From contig NZ_LUAX01000001.1 of assembly GCF_001695575.1 (NCBI RefSeq), forward strand, positions 248,001 through 312,000: DNA of 64,000 bases. Reading direction: 5' to 3'. The notes beneath the pieces are model-generated. The model ran no database searches and had not been told where the DNA came from. It saw nothing but the letters and a program-made list of their open reading frames with translations. Position 1 is the stretch's first letter. The number at the start of each line of letters is the position of its first letter. Origin of the DNA: Vibrio europaeus. Its GTDB lineage: Bacteria > Pseudomonadota > Gammaproteobacteria > Enterobacterales > Vibrionaceae. The translations under genes and the position numbers were made by a program. This document shows positions 54,225 through 63,579 of the stretch, in pieces.

Positions 54225-54911
54225 ATGAGTTGCTCAAGACGAAACTTCTTAACTGGTGCAGGCGCAGTGATTTTTACCACTGGGGTTGCTGGTACTGCTG
54301 TCATCAGTAGCCGCAAAACGTTGGCTAATGTTGAACAAGATGGCAACAAGCTCTACGGGATGGTTCATGATGAAACCGCCTGTATCGGTTGTACCGCTTG
54401 TACGGATGCATGTCGTGATGTGAATAAGGTTCCTGAAGGGGTATCACGCCTCGAAATTATACGCAGCGAACCGCAGGGCGAATTCCCGAATGTTGATTAC
54501 CGTTTTACCCGCAAATCTTGTCAGCATTGTGAAAATCCCCCTTGCGTCTATGTGTGCCCAACAGGTGCGGCGTACAAAGATGAGAAAACAGGTATTGTTG
54601 ATGTCCATAAAGAGAAATGCGTTGGCTGTGGCTACTGTTTAGCCGCTTGTCCGTATCAAGTGCGTTTCTTTAACCCTGAAGATCACTCGGCTGATAAATG
54701 TAACTTCTGCCGCGATACCAACCTTGCCCAGGGCAAATTACCTGCTTGTGTTGAGTCTTGCCCAACTAAGGCACTGATATTTGGTGACCTTAACGATCCA
54801 AACAGTGAAATTAACCAAGTGTTAAACAGCGAAGTCGTTTATCGAGACAAGGCACACTTAGGCACCAAGCCTAAATTGTACAAAGTGCCTCATCAAAAAG
54901 GGGAGGTTTAA
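54225..54911 (+). CDS. nrfC: 4Fe-4S ferredoxin-type protein NrfC
   Basis: Four-cluster iron-sulfur protein that passes electrons from NrfD to NrfB. 228 residues. It carries a twin-arginine signal (SRRNFLTGAG, residues 4-13), so it is exported folded. Cysteine clusters are CIGCTACTDAC, CQHCENPPCVYVC, CVGCGYCLAAC and CNFC with a late CVESC. Two bases separate it from nrfD. Confidence 0.96.
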   Translation: MSCSRRNFLTGAGAVIFTTGVAGTAVISSRKTLANVEQDGNKLYGMVHDETACIGCTACTDACRDVNKVPEGVSRLEIIRSEPQGEFPNVDYRFTRKSCQHCENPPCVYVCPTGAAYKDEKTGIVDVHKEKCVGCGYCLAACPYQVRFFNPEDHSADKCNFCRDTNLAQGKLPACVESCPTKALIFGDLNDPNSEINQVLNSEVVYRDKAHLGTKPKLYKVPHQKGEV

Positions 54912-54913
54912 TC

Positions 54914-55885
54914 ATGACTGGTTTCGAAAGTGCATTCCACTTTGACTCTCTGGTGTGGGATTGGATTATTGCGGTTTACCTGTTCTTAGCGGGTATGTCT
55001 GCAGGGGCGGTGATGATTGCGCTTTATCTAAGGCGCAAAGTGATTGAAGGGGATCCGGCGAACAACGGTATCTTGAAGGCGATGGCATGGCTAGCGCCAT
55101 TTGGCATCATTTCTGGTCTAACGATCTTGATTTTCCACCTTACCAAACCTTTGGAGTTCTGGAAGATCATGATTTACTTCAATATGAACTCCGTGATGTC
55201 GATGGGGGTCATCCTATTCCAGGTCTACATGATCGTCTTGTTTATCTGGATTGGTATTTTGTTCCGTCATCAAATCATCAGTTTTGCTGAAGGTAAACTG
55301 CCGAGCAAGTTGCTCGATTTTGTCGATGGATTCTTGCTTAAATCAGGTAAATACAACAATGCAATTGAGCTCTTTTTAGGTTTCCTTGCGGTTGTCCTTG
55401 CTGCTTATACTGGCTTCCTGCTTTCAGCATTAAAAACATACCCAATGTTGAACAATCCAGTGTTGCCGATTCTGTTCTTGTTCTCCAGTCTTTCATCTGG
55501 AGCGGCTGCTTGTTTGATGTTTGGCATCTTGGTTTTCAAAGAATCAGCGACAAGTCCAAGTGTTTCTTGGGTGCATAGTTTTGAGCGACCTGTGGTGCTG
55601 TTTGAGTTGTTTGTGCTCGTTACCTTCTTTACCGGGCTTATCTTCAGTGGTGGTCAGAATGAAGTCGCGGCTTGGAATGCGATCGGTGGTGGCTTCTGGT
55701 CGAACTGGTTCTGGTTTGGGGTAGTGTTAGTCGGCATGCTTTTACCTTTGACGCTAAATGCGGTTGCGCCAAAAGAGACGCGTCATAATGGTGGGTATAT
55801 CTTTATGGTGACCACCTTAAGCTTAGTCGGTGTACTTATGTTACGAACCTTTATCCTCTACGCAGGCCAGATGACGGTAGTGTAA
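54914..55885 (+). CDS. nrfD: NrfD quinol-oxidising membrane subunit
   Basis: A 323-residue integral membrane protein with eight or nine helices; takes electrons from menaquinol. Family blocks include DWIIAVYLFLAGMSAGA (about 15-31) and the late region RTFILYAGQM. It is in one tight run with nrfC and nrfE (two-base gaps). Confidence 0.95.
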   Translation: MTGFESAFHFDSLVWDWIIAVYLFLAGMSAGAVMIALYLRRKVIEGDPANNGILKAMAWLAPFGIISGLTILIFHLTKPLEFWKIMIYFNMNSVMSMGVILFQVYMIVLFIWIGILFRHQIISFAEGKLPSKLLDFVDGFLLKSGKYNNAIELFLGFLAVVLAAYTGFLLSALKTYPMLNNPVLPILFLFSSLSSGAAACLMFGILVFKESATSPSVSWVHSFERPVVLFELFVLVTFFTGLIFSGGQNEVAAWNAIGGGFWSNWFWFGVVLVGMLLPLTLNAVAPKETRHNGGYIFMVTTLSLVGVLMLRTFILYAGQMTVV

Positions 55886-55887
55886 GT

Positions 55888-57783
55888 ATGGTCGGAGAGC
55901 TAGGACACTTTGCATTAGTCTGGGTCGCGGTTTCAAGTTCGCTTATCTCGGTGGCTTATGCATGGAATAAATGGCAACAGCGAAGTGCCGCGCTCTCTTT
56001 ATCATTGTTAGCAAGGCTTAATGGCGTTGTTGCGTCGTTAAGTCTTGGCTTTCTTGGCTACCTATTTGTTAGTGATCAGTTCCAGTTTCATTATGTCGCC
56101 TCTCACTCGAACACAGCGTTGCCTGATTTCTTCAAAATTGCCGCGGTGTGGGGAGGTCACGAAGGGTCGATGCTATTTTGGGTTTTCACCTTAGCCATCT
56201 GGTCGGCATGTATCTCTTTTATCCAACAGACTTCTAGAAAATACCTCGATGACGTGCTGTGGGTGATGCAGTTGTTTATCGCAGCGTTTGGCTGGTTCAC
56301 CCTGATCGCTTCTAATCCATTCTCTTATTCTGAAGTTTGGTTAGAGCAAGGCCGAGATCTCAATCCGATGCTGCAAGATATCGGATTGATCTTCCACCCA
56401 CCACTGCTCTATCTGGGTTACATCGGGTTTTCTACCGTGTTGGCGTTTGCCCTCGCTGCGTTAATGCAGGAAAGATTCGTCGATGATTGGGTAAAGCTCG
56501 CGACTCCTTGGGCAATATCCGCGTGGGCATTTTTGACGCTGGGTATCTTAGTGGGTTCTTGGTGGGCTTATAATGAACTAGGCTGGGGAGGCTGGTGGTT
56601 CTGGGATCCTGTTGAAAATGCGTCACTTCTGCCGTGGTTAACAGGGACTGCATTACTGCACGCTTTACTTGCAGCTAACCGCTATCAGCAGCAGCGAAGA
56701 ACTGCTCTGGTTCTCGCATTGGTGACTTTTAGCCTGAGTATTCTAGGCACTTTTATTGTGCGCTCTGGCGTACTTACATCAGTACACGCTTTTGCGGTGG
56801 ATCCCGGTAAAGGTATTGCTCTGTTAGTGATTCTCGCCGTGACCTTGATTGGCTCATTTGCCTTGTTGTTTGAGCGAGGCGAGGCAATCAAGAGTCAACA
56901 TGTTCAATCGCTCTTTGGACGCAGCTATTTTGCCGTCGCTTCTGTCGGCATGCTAGCGGTGGCGGCGTTTACAGTTTTTCTCGGTACTTTCTACCCTATG
57001 GTGTATGAACTTGTCGGGTTAGGCTCGGTATCGGTTGGCGCTCCTTATTTTAATACCTTGTTCTTACCTTTAGTTTTGCTTGCTCTCATTGGTATAGGGT
57101 TGGTTCCATTACTCAAGTGGCATAAAGGCAGTCACTATTCCAAACAGCAGATCATCTTGTTATTTATCACCTCCATGCTCGTCGGCATGGTGATGTATTG
57201 GTTGCAAGATATGTGGTTCTCGCTAGCTGTCTCTGTGGTCTGGGGGCTAGGGGCTTGGGTGATAATCAGTCACTTGCTATTGGTGGTAAAGCAGCAAAAG
57301 CTTACCTTTATGGTGCTTGCTCACATTGGTTTGGCGATAAGCAGTATTGGCGCAGTGATGAATGCAGAACACTCTTTCGAAGTGAACCATAAAATGGCTG
57401 CGGGTAGCACTTTAGAATTTGGTGAGTGGCAAGTTGAATACCTTGATACTCATTGGGTTATTGGCCCTAACTATAGCGCTGAACAGGCGGAATTGAGTTT
57501 CTCTTCAGAGCAGCGAAGCTTTACCTTGATACCAGAGCGTCGTCATTATCCTGTCCGGGTGATGAATATGAGTGAGCCTGCAATCCGGCCATTTTGGCAT
57601 GGTGACTACTATGTGACGCTAGGCAGCAAAGTTGATGCCGATTCTTATGCGGTCAAGATCCAATATAAGGCGTATATCAGTTGGATTTGGGGCGGGGCGT
57701 TAGTCGCTATGCTCGGTGCTGTGTTACCTTTTCTCTCTCGTCGACGAAAGGAAGTGGCTCATGGCTCTATCAAGCAAGCATAA
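55888..57783 (+). CDS. nrfE: Haem lyase NrfE (CcmF family)
   Basis: A 631-residue polytopic membrane protein that, with NrfF and NrfG, attaches haem to the CXXCK site of NrfA. The tryptophan-rich haem-handling motif is WGGWWFWDPVENASLLPWL, near 230-250. CcmF-type histidines occur in WGGHEGSM and HPPLLYLGY. Its last 23 bases overlap the start of the thiol oxidoreductase gene. Confidence 0.95.
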   Translation: MVGELGHFALVWVAVSSSLISVAYAWNKWQQRSAALSLSLLARLNGVVASLSLGFLGYLFVSDQFQFHYVASHSNTALPDFFKIAAVWGGHEGSMLFWVFTLAIWSACISFIQQTSRKYLDDVLWVMQLFIAAFGWFTLIASNPFSYSEVWLEQGRDLNPMLQDIGLIFHPPLLYLGYIGFSTVLAFALAALMQERFVDDWVKLATPWAISAWAFLTLGILVGSWWAYNELGWGGWWFWDPVENASLLPWLTGTALLHALLAANRYQQQRRTALVLALVTFSLSILGTFIVRSGVLTSVHAFAVDPGKGIALLVILAVTLIGSFALLFERGEAIKSQHVQSLFGRSYFAVASVGMLAVAAFTVFLGTFYPMVYELVGLGSVSVGAPYFNTLFLPLVLLALIGIGLVPLLKWHKGSHYSKQQIILLFITSMLVGMVMYWLQDMWFSLAVSVVWGLGAWVIISHLLLVVKQQKLTFMVLAHIGLAISSIGAVMNAEHSFEVNHKMAAGSTLEFGEWQVEYLDTHWVIGPNYSAEQAELSFSSEQRSFTLIPERRHYPVRVMNMSEPAIRPFWHGDYYVTLGSKVDADSYAVKIQYKAYISWIWGGALVAMLGAVLPFLSRRRKEVAHGSIKQA

Positions 57784-58300
57784 AATTACTCTCTTTAGTG
57801 TGATTTTAATAGGTTTTATTGGCTTTCTTATCGCAGGGCTGAATACCCAGCAGTTTGGTCCCGCCTCCCAGCCCGTGGTTAGGCAGTTTCCGGAACAATC
57901 GATAGCGCTGCTTATGAAGCAGGAACAAGCGCAAAGCACACAGCTATTCCGTGATGAATATCAGCTAGTGAATGTATGGGCATCATGGTGTGGCGTATGT
58001 CGTAAAGAACATGCTTACCTCAACCAGCTAGCGAAACTCGGCATTCCTATCATTGGATTAAATTACCGTGATCAACGATCTGGTGCGGTTAATTATCTTG
58101 GCCAGCTTGGTAATCCCTATAGTGAAGTCATGTTCGATCCCGAAGGCGTACTCTCTCTTGATCTCGGAGTGGTCGGAACGCCAGAAACTTACCTCGTCGA
58201 TCAAAGTGGGGCGATTGTTTATAAACACCTCGGTGTTCTGAATCAAAAAGTATGGGACAAGCATTTTGCTGACTTCTTTGCTGGTGGGGAGAACTCATGA
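57761..58300 (+). CDS. Thiol:disulfide oxidoreductase, CcmG/DsbE-like
   Basis: A 179-residue membrane-anchored thioredoxin that reduces apo-cytochrome cysteines before haem attachment. One helix (about 8-27), then WASWCGVCRKEH with active cysteines Cys77 and Cys80. The cis-proline loop is GVVGTPETYLVD. I chose ATG 57761; the frame runs 15 codons further into nrfE. Its end overlaps nrfF by 4 bases (ATGA). Its position between nrfE and nrfF indicates a dedicated helper for NrfA, not the general Ccm copy. Confidence 0.93.
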   Translation: MALSSKHKITLFSVILIGFIGFLIAGLNTQQFGPASQPVVRQFPEQSIALLMKQEQAQSTQLFRDEYQLVNVWASWCGVCRKEHAYLNQLAKLGIPIIGLNYRDQRSGAVNYLGQLGNPYSEVMFDPEGVLSLDLGVVGTPETYLVDQSGAIVYKHLGVLNQKVWDKHFADFFAGGENS

Positions 58301-58752
58301 GCTTAAGGCTGGCTTTTGCGCAATACCTGTTGTTATTGCTTTCGATGATAGCACCACTAAGCCTTGCAAGCGCAAACCAAGATGTCTTTGCAGCCGCTAC
58401 GACAGAGCAAAACGTTCAAGTCGAGCTGTTTCAATTCGGTTCGCCACATAAACAAAAGGTAGCGATTGAGCTAGCCAAGTCTTTGCGTTGCCCCCAGTGT
58501 CAGAACCAGAATTTAGTCGAGTCCAACTCGCCGATCGCGAAAGACTTACGCTTGATCGTGTTTAGTAAAATCAATCAAGGCCAAAGCGAGCAGCAGGTGA
58601 TTGATTTTATGACGGCTAGATATGGTGAATTTGTTCTCTATAAGCCTACCTTTACCGCTAGCAATGCACTACTTTGGTTGGCGCCTATTCTTCTGTTTTT
58701 GTTGTTTTTAATTGTGTCCTTTGTACGAATAGAGCAGCGTAAACAACAGTAG
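58297..58752 (+). CDS. nrfF: NrfF (CcmH family) haem-attachment factor
   Basis: A 151-residue protein with a signal sequence (about 1-25) and the redox motif RCPQCQNQN (Cys65/Cys68), the CcmH/NrfF signature. A membrane helix (about 126-143, LWLAPILLFLLFLIVSF) anchors it. It is the last gene of the nrfBCDE-ccmG-nrfF group. The following 181 bases hold no clear terminator. Confidence 0.93.
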   Translation: MSLRLAFAQYLLLLLSMIAPLSLASANQDVFAAATTEQNVQVELFQFGSPHKQKVAIELAKSLRCPQCQNQNLVESNSPIAKDLRLIVFSKINQGQSEQQVIDFMTARYGEFVLYKPTFTASNALLWLAPILLFLLFLIVSFVRIEQRKQQ

Positions 58753-58933
58753 TTTTCCTTTAAGTACGAATTATCAGTTTCAAGGCGTAATCAATTTTGT
58801 ATTGGCGCATAAGTTCCTTTGCTGCTTTATCTCAAAAACATGCACAAATCGAATGTGTTTTCTTCGTTATTTAATCATTTTCAAACACGTAAACTCCTGC
58901 CTCTTTGATTGAATTTTTTGTTGGGAGAGTTTT

Positions 58934-61900
58934 GTGTCGCATCGACCCTTACTATATGTTTTCACACTGTTATTTTTTGTGCCATTACAAACCAAAGCAA
59001 GCTTTGAACCTGGGTTGGTCTTTCCAGAAACCAATCGCTATACATGCAGTTCAGCCGATGTAGTTGGGATTGTTCAGGCAAAAGAAGTATTGGCTCAGCT
59101 ACTGCCCGATTTGAGCGCAGAATATGATCAAGTATCCGATTACTTATATGTAAATCATAAGAGCGGCTATAAAAGTCACCACTTTCTCTTTACTCTTCAT
59201 AAAGATAACGTTCCCATTTATGGTCAAGATATTACCTTGTCAATAAATGAACAGTGTCAGCTCTTTCGATATCAATATCATGTTGATGTGTCAGCTAACC
59301 CTATTCTCAATAACAAAAGCGGGGCTTCAGTCTCTAGTAGTGATGACGCGATAGAGCAAGTTAAGAGCAGGCTCAAAAAGGATGGTTCGAGCCTTTACTA
59401 TTTAATCTTGATGCGAAAAAACATGTTCGCTACGTTCAGTCAAGACGGGCAAGATGTGAAGCCTTCGGTCGTTGAAGAGAAAATCAGTGCACAGCCAATA
59501 TATAAATGGATAGAAGGAGAACTCAGGCTTGGATACAACGTCAATATCCCCCTTAACAATCCTGAGGGTTTGGTAGAGACATACCTTGACAGCACAGATG
59601 GCTCATTGGGAGGCTTCTATTATCAAGGCAAGCTAAGTTCACCCACCCCATTGAGCAATCCAGTGGAGCTTAACTGGACGAGTTATGGTGACAACCCAGC
59701 AAGTTGGTGGGGAAGCACCTTGAGCAAGACTTTTTGGCAAGAACATGTCGGCAACGTTCAAAGAAGCCTGCCACTCAAATCTCTGAGTGAGCCTGAATCT
59801 CGCTACATACAGTTTTATTCTAATCGTGATTTCCATTGGTGGAATCATGGTTTCAGCAAGGACTATCCCGATTTTTGGCTGCAAGCCAATGATGTTAGCC
59901 GTTATCAGATTCCTGCGATCTTAACCAATATGCAAGCAGTACATGATGGTTTTAGCTATGCAGCAGAAACTTTATCATATGATTTTGTAGGCAAGCGAAA
60001 AGTAGCAGTGATGCTAACGGATTCTGACTGGCGATATGACAAGTATGTCCCAGAGTTTGACGCGATCTTAATTGGTGACAACAAATGTAAAGGGTCGGTT
60101 TACGATCCATCAGTTGTGTACCATGAGCAGGGGCATGCTCTGTTTTCGCGGTTACTATTGCAAGGAATGCCGACTAAACATGAGAAAGCCAAAGCTAACA
60201 TCGCTATTAATGAAGCGTTCGCTGATTACTGGGCTAGCACATTACTGAGTCGTAACGACAGGTGGAACGGCATTCTTGCAAACCTACGCAAGGATGTATG
60301 CGGAGGCAATGGAATAAGGAATTTCAACAAGCCAGAGCAAGATTACTTTAATGGCTTTGAAGCACATATAGGAGCGGGACATAGTAAGGTTACTGGGAAT
60401 TATGGAGAGGTAGTCACGGAAACGTTACTTGCAGCTCCATTGCATCGCGCGCGTCAAGATATCGGTCAGAATAGCTTTATCAACAGCGATCAAGAGTTGA
60501 TAAATCGCTATGGGCCAAATCCCGCAAAAGCGCTAGCTGATCAAATCATCCTTGAAGCTTTTCTAGGGTTATCAATGTATCAGCAGTATCAGGAAACCGC
60601 TTATGCAATTTATCAATCAGCCAAGCGACTTGATCCGAAAAACATAGCTGCTCCAATCTTTAGAAAGCATTTCACTAACGTCAATCTAATGCCCCGTGAT
60701 GTTGAACCTACAGATCGAACTGCATTCGCCTCTCCTCAAAGTCGACAAGCTCAAATAGCGCTTTCAAGCCGAAGAGAAAGTCAGTCGGGCTCGGATGTGA
60801 CGCTCTCTTTTGGCGATTTATCAAAAGTTACTCTGAAGTTAGCAGCAGGTAGTAAACAGGAAGAGTGGCTTGATGCCCCATCTGTGCAATGTTTCGCTTT
60901 TCAACAGTCAAACTTACAATTAAATCACACCCTTAAAGATAACGGGGTACTGCAAAACCGTGAGTACAATATGGCTCTGGTTGGTGGCAACAAAGTCACG
61001 CAGATGCAAGCAAAACATGTTACCAGTGAAAAGTGGATGTTTAACTTGGCAAATGATGTGCTAAACGATTCCAATAAAAAGGTGTTACTAAGAGTTAACG
61101 GGAATCATGGCGCATTGCTTGAACTTAACAAAGAGGGAAGTAGCAGCCCGATTCGATTTGAGCAAAGCTTTACGCATTTAGGTCGCTATTGGTACATGTT
61201 AAACGATACTGCGTCTCTAACTAAAGGCGATTGGGGGTTTAACTCAGCGGCGGCCAAACAAGCAGACTTATTTATTGTTGACTGCATACCTGAGTTTACA
61301 GTTGTTTTGAGTGGAGATCGCAAAGAAAATAGTCAGCTAAACGCCTATGCGCGTAGTGATTCTACGCCTTTAAACAGTGTCGAGTGGCGAATTAAAGAGT
61401 TTAGCGATTCGGCGATGAGTGGACAGAACTTTAGCTATACGCTGCCAAACTTAAAGAAACCCCAAAGCATTACACTTGAAGCGACGGTTAACTTATCTGG
61501 GGCTTCTCGTACTGTACAGACAATTGCTGATATAGCTGCTGTAAATGAGCTTTCTAGTTTTAGTTTTCAAGTGCCGACACAGGTGGATGAAAACAGTAGT
61601 GCGAAGTTTGCAATTAAGGACTTAACAGACCCAGAAGGAACTGAAGCACTTAAAGTTGAATGGTTCGTTAATGATGCTCCAGTTGGTGAAGGGACAACAG
61701 TTGACTGGGTGGCACCTGAAGTGGAAAGCGACACCAACTTCCGAATCTCGGTTAAAGTTGTTGACTTAGAGGATATGGGGAGTGTCACGGAGAAGCGAAC
61801 TACGACGCTTGTTAAGCATATCAATAAAGCACCAGTTGTATCTCTATCTGGTAAAGCTGTAAAACAGGGTGAGACGTTGTCCATGACCCCTACAGTGAGT

Positions 61901-63421
61901 GATGCAGATAACGATACGACAGATTTAACATATAGTTGGAAAGTGTCTTTAGCTGACGGGGATAGAACATATCAAGGTCGAACCTTGACGTTACCTATTG
62001 ATGATGATTATCCGAATGATTCTATTTCGGTAGAAGTTGTAGTCAGCGATAATGTTGACCAAACCAAAGCCTCTGCAACTGTACAAGTCATTAAAGTAAA
62101 TAAAGCGCCTGTTGTTACACTAAGTGGCAAAACAAGTGGGGAGGCGGATAGCTGGGTTAAAGTTGATTCGCAAATTACAGATGAGTCTCCATCTGATGTA
62201 GAGCTTGTCTGGGCGGTAACACCCGGAATCACTTGGGAAAAAATAGGGAATGGCTCCATTAAGGTTCTTATGCCTAAAAAGTCGTCTTCAGGTCTGATTC
62301 AAGTGAGCGTAACTGCTAATGATGGTGAGCTCTCAGATTCAGAATCTCATTCAATACGCTGGCTGGCTTACCAAAACTTAGCGCCTGTCGTTCATATCGA
62401 AAGCATCCAGCGAGATCAGTTTGGTGGCAAGGTTGTGCTACAGGCGGTCGGTATCGATAGTGATCATTGGCCTAAAGCTTTGAGCTATACATGGACGCAA
62501 GTCGATTACACTATTCCAGTTGCTTACAAGGTGATTGGAAGCCGATTAGTATTTGATGTTACTGAAGATCTGGCTAACGCTCGTTTGTCGTTTATGGTTA
62601 CTGCTTCTGATGGAGAAAAAACAGCAATCAGCAGGCATTCTGTTGATATTGGTGCGTTACCTCTACCACAAATAGTTACAGCCCCTTTGGAACAAACCCA
62701 TAGCGAATCAGAGCTTGTTACTATTGACGCGAGTGGCTCTATGCCATCGCGCGGCAAACCGTTAAGTTATCAATGGAAACAAATATCGGATGTCGAGCTT
62801 GGTGATTTTGATAAAAATAAGAGCCAGCTTCGTTTTACGGTTCCTGAGTTATCAGAAGATAAAACTGTTGAGTTTGAATTGGTTGTAACAGAAGGCGGTC
62901 AAATAAGCTCAAAACGCTTGGTGTTGGAATTAAAAAATAGAGGACCAAAGCCTCGCCCAATTCAAAAACCAATTGCAGTAGAAGTGATAAAAAATGATAA
63001 ACAAAAGTCTGTGATTGAAATTGATGCAACGGCGGTTGTGGAACTCGATGAAAATGTTGAGTACCAATACTATTGGCGCAAAGTAAAAGGTCCTAAAGTT
63101 GATTGGATTGACAGAACGTCTAAGCGTCTAAAAGTTCGACTAGCGAGTGAAACTGTACAGCAAATGAGTCGCAGCTTGTCTCAGAACAACAAGGCAGATT
63201 TGGTGCAAATGCTAGGCTTCGAATTAGATTTGACGACTCCGACACAAGGCAATAGAACTTATGGTCTGGAAGTTGAAGTCAAACAGGCTGAAACGTCGGG
63301 AGAAGTCGTGAATCCCCCGACGTCACCGTCGCCTTCTCCAACTGGTGGCGGAGGAGGTGGTGGTGGCTCCTTAGGTTGGGTTTCACTGTCTGCGCTACTT
63401 CTTCTTAGGAGACGACGTTAG
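58934..63421 (+). CDS. Secreted multidomain metalloprotease with GlyGly-CTERM tail
   Basis: A 1495-residue exoprotein. Residues 1-22 are a signal peptide. A propeptide of FTP/PepSY type follows (to about 230). The zinc site is HEQGH at 397-401 with Glu427 in NEAFADYW as third ligand. The 26-residue gap from the second His to Glu is that of fungalysin (M36) rather than thermolysin. From about 800 on come Ig/PKD-like repeats of about 93 residues, beginning near 963 (NKAPVVSLSG), 1056 (NKAPVVTLSG), 1148 (NLAPVVHIES) and 1245. The end has a Gly-rich stretch, a short helix and RRRR: a GlyGly-CTERM signal processed by rhombosortase after type II secretion. It begins with GTG after GGGAGAG. No close functional name is recognised; target unknown. 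Confidence 0.82.
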   Translation: MSHRPLLYVFTLLFFVPLQTKASFEPGLVFPETNRYTCSSADVVGIVQAKEVLAQLLPDLSAEYDQVSDYLYVNHKSGYKSHHFLFTLHKDNVPIYGQDITLSINEQCQLFRYQYHVDVSANPILNNKSGASVSSSDDAIEQVKSRLKKDGSSLYYLILMRKNMFATFSQDGQDVKPSVVEEKISAQPIYKWIEGELRLGYNVNIPLNNPEGLVETYLDSTDGSLGGFYYQGKLSSPTPLSNPVELNWTSYGDNPASWWGSTLSKTFWQEHVGNVQRSLPLKSLSEPESRYIQFYSNRDFHWWNHGFSKDYPDFWLQANDVSRYQIPAILTNMQAVHDGFSYAAETLSYDFVGKRKVAVMLTDSDWRYDKYVPEFDAILIGDNKCKGSVYDPSVVYHEQGHALFSRLLLQGMPTKHEKAKANIAINEAFADYWASTLLSRNDRWNGILANLRKDVCGGNGIRNFNKPEQDYFNGFEAHIGAGHSKVTGNYGEVVTETLLAAPLHRARQDIGQNSFINSDQELINRYGPNPAKALADQIILEAFLGLSMYQQYQETAYAIYQSAKRLDPKNIAAPIFRKHFTNVNLMPRDVEPTDRTAFASPQSRQAQIALSSRRESQSGSDVTLSFGDLSKVTLKLAAGSKQEEWLDAPSVQCFAFQQSNLQLNHTLKDNGVLQNREYNMALVGGNKVTQMQAKHVTSEKWMFNLANDVLNDSNKKVLLRVNGNHGALLELNKEGSSSPIRFEQSFTHLGRYWYMLNDTASLTKGDWGFNSAAAKQADLFIVDCIPEFTVVLSGDRKENSQLNAYARSDSTPLNSVEWRIKEFSDSAMSGQNFSYTLPNLKKPQSITLEATVNLSGASRTVQTIADIAAVNELSSFSFQVPTQVDENSSAKFAIKDLTDPEGTEALKVEWFVNDAPVGEGTTVDWVAPEVESDTNFRISVKVVDLEDMGSVTEKRTTTLVKHINKAPVVSLSGKAVKQGETLSMTPTVSDADNDTTDLTYSWKVSLADGDRTYQGRTLTLPIDDDYPNDSISVEVVVSDNVDQTKASATVQVIKVNKAPVVTLSGKTSGEADSWVKVDSQITDESPSDVELVWAVTPGITWEKIGNGSIKVLMPKKSSSGLIQVSVTANDGELSDSESHSIRWLAYQNLAPVVHIESIQRDQFGGKVVLQAVGIDSDHWPKALSYTWTQVDYTIPVAYKVIGSRLVFDVTEDLANARLSFMVTASDGEKTAISRHSVDIGALPLPQIVTAPLEQTHSESELVTIDASGSMPSRGKPLSYQWKQISDVELGDFDKNKSQLRFTVPELSEDKTVEFELVVTEGGQISSKRLVLELKNRGPKPRPIQKPIAVEVIKNDKQKSVIEIDATAVVELDENVEYQYYWRKVKGPKVDWIDRTSKRLKVRLASETVQQMSRSLSQNNKADLVQMLGFELDLTTPTQGNRTYGLEVEVKQAETSGEVVNPPTSPSPSPTGGGGGGGGSLGWVSLSALLLLRRRR

Positions 63422-63427
63422 ATATGA

Positions 63428-63458
63428 CAAAGGCACGTAGCAGTTACGTGCCTTTTTA
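63428..63458 (+). terminator. Terminator after the metalloprotease gene
   Basis: An 11-bp stem AAAGGCACGTA/TACGTGCCTTT with a five-base loop and five T residues, 7 bases after the stop. Confidence 0.9.
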
Positions 63459-63579
63459 TTTGTGCCAACAAACTAGAGCGCCGCTGAAGCCTGCTACATT
63501 GTATGAGAGCCTGAGTCTATCACTCTAATATGCAATATCTGATAGCAAAATATGCCAATTGGTATAGAGTGGAGTCTAA

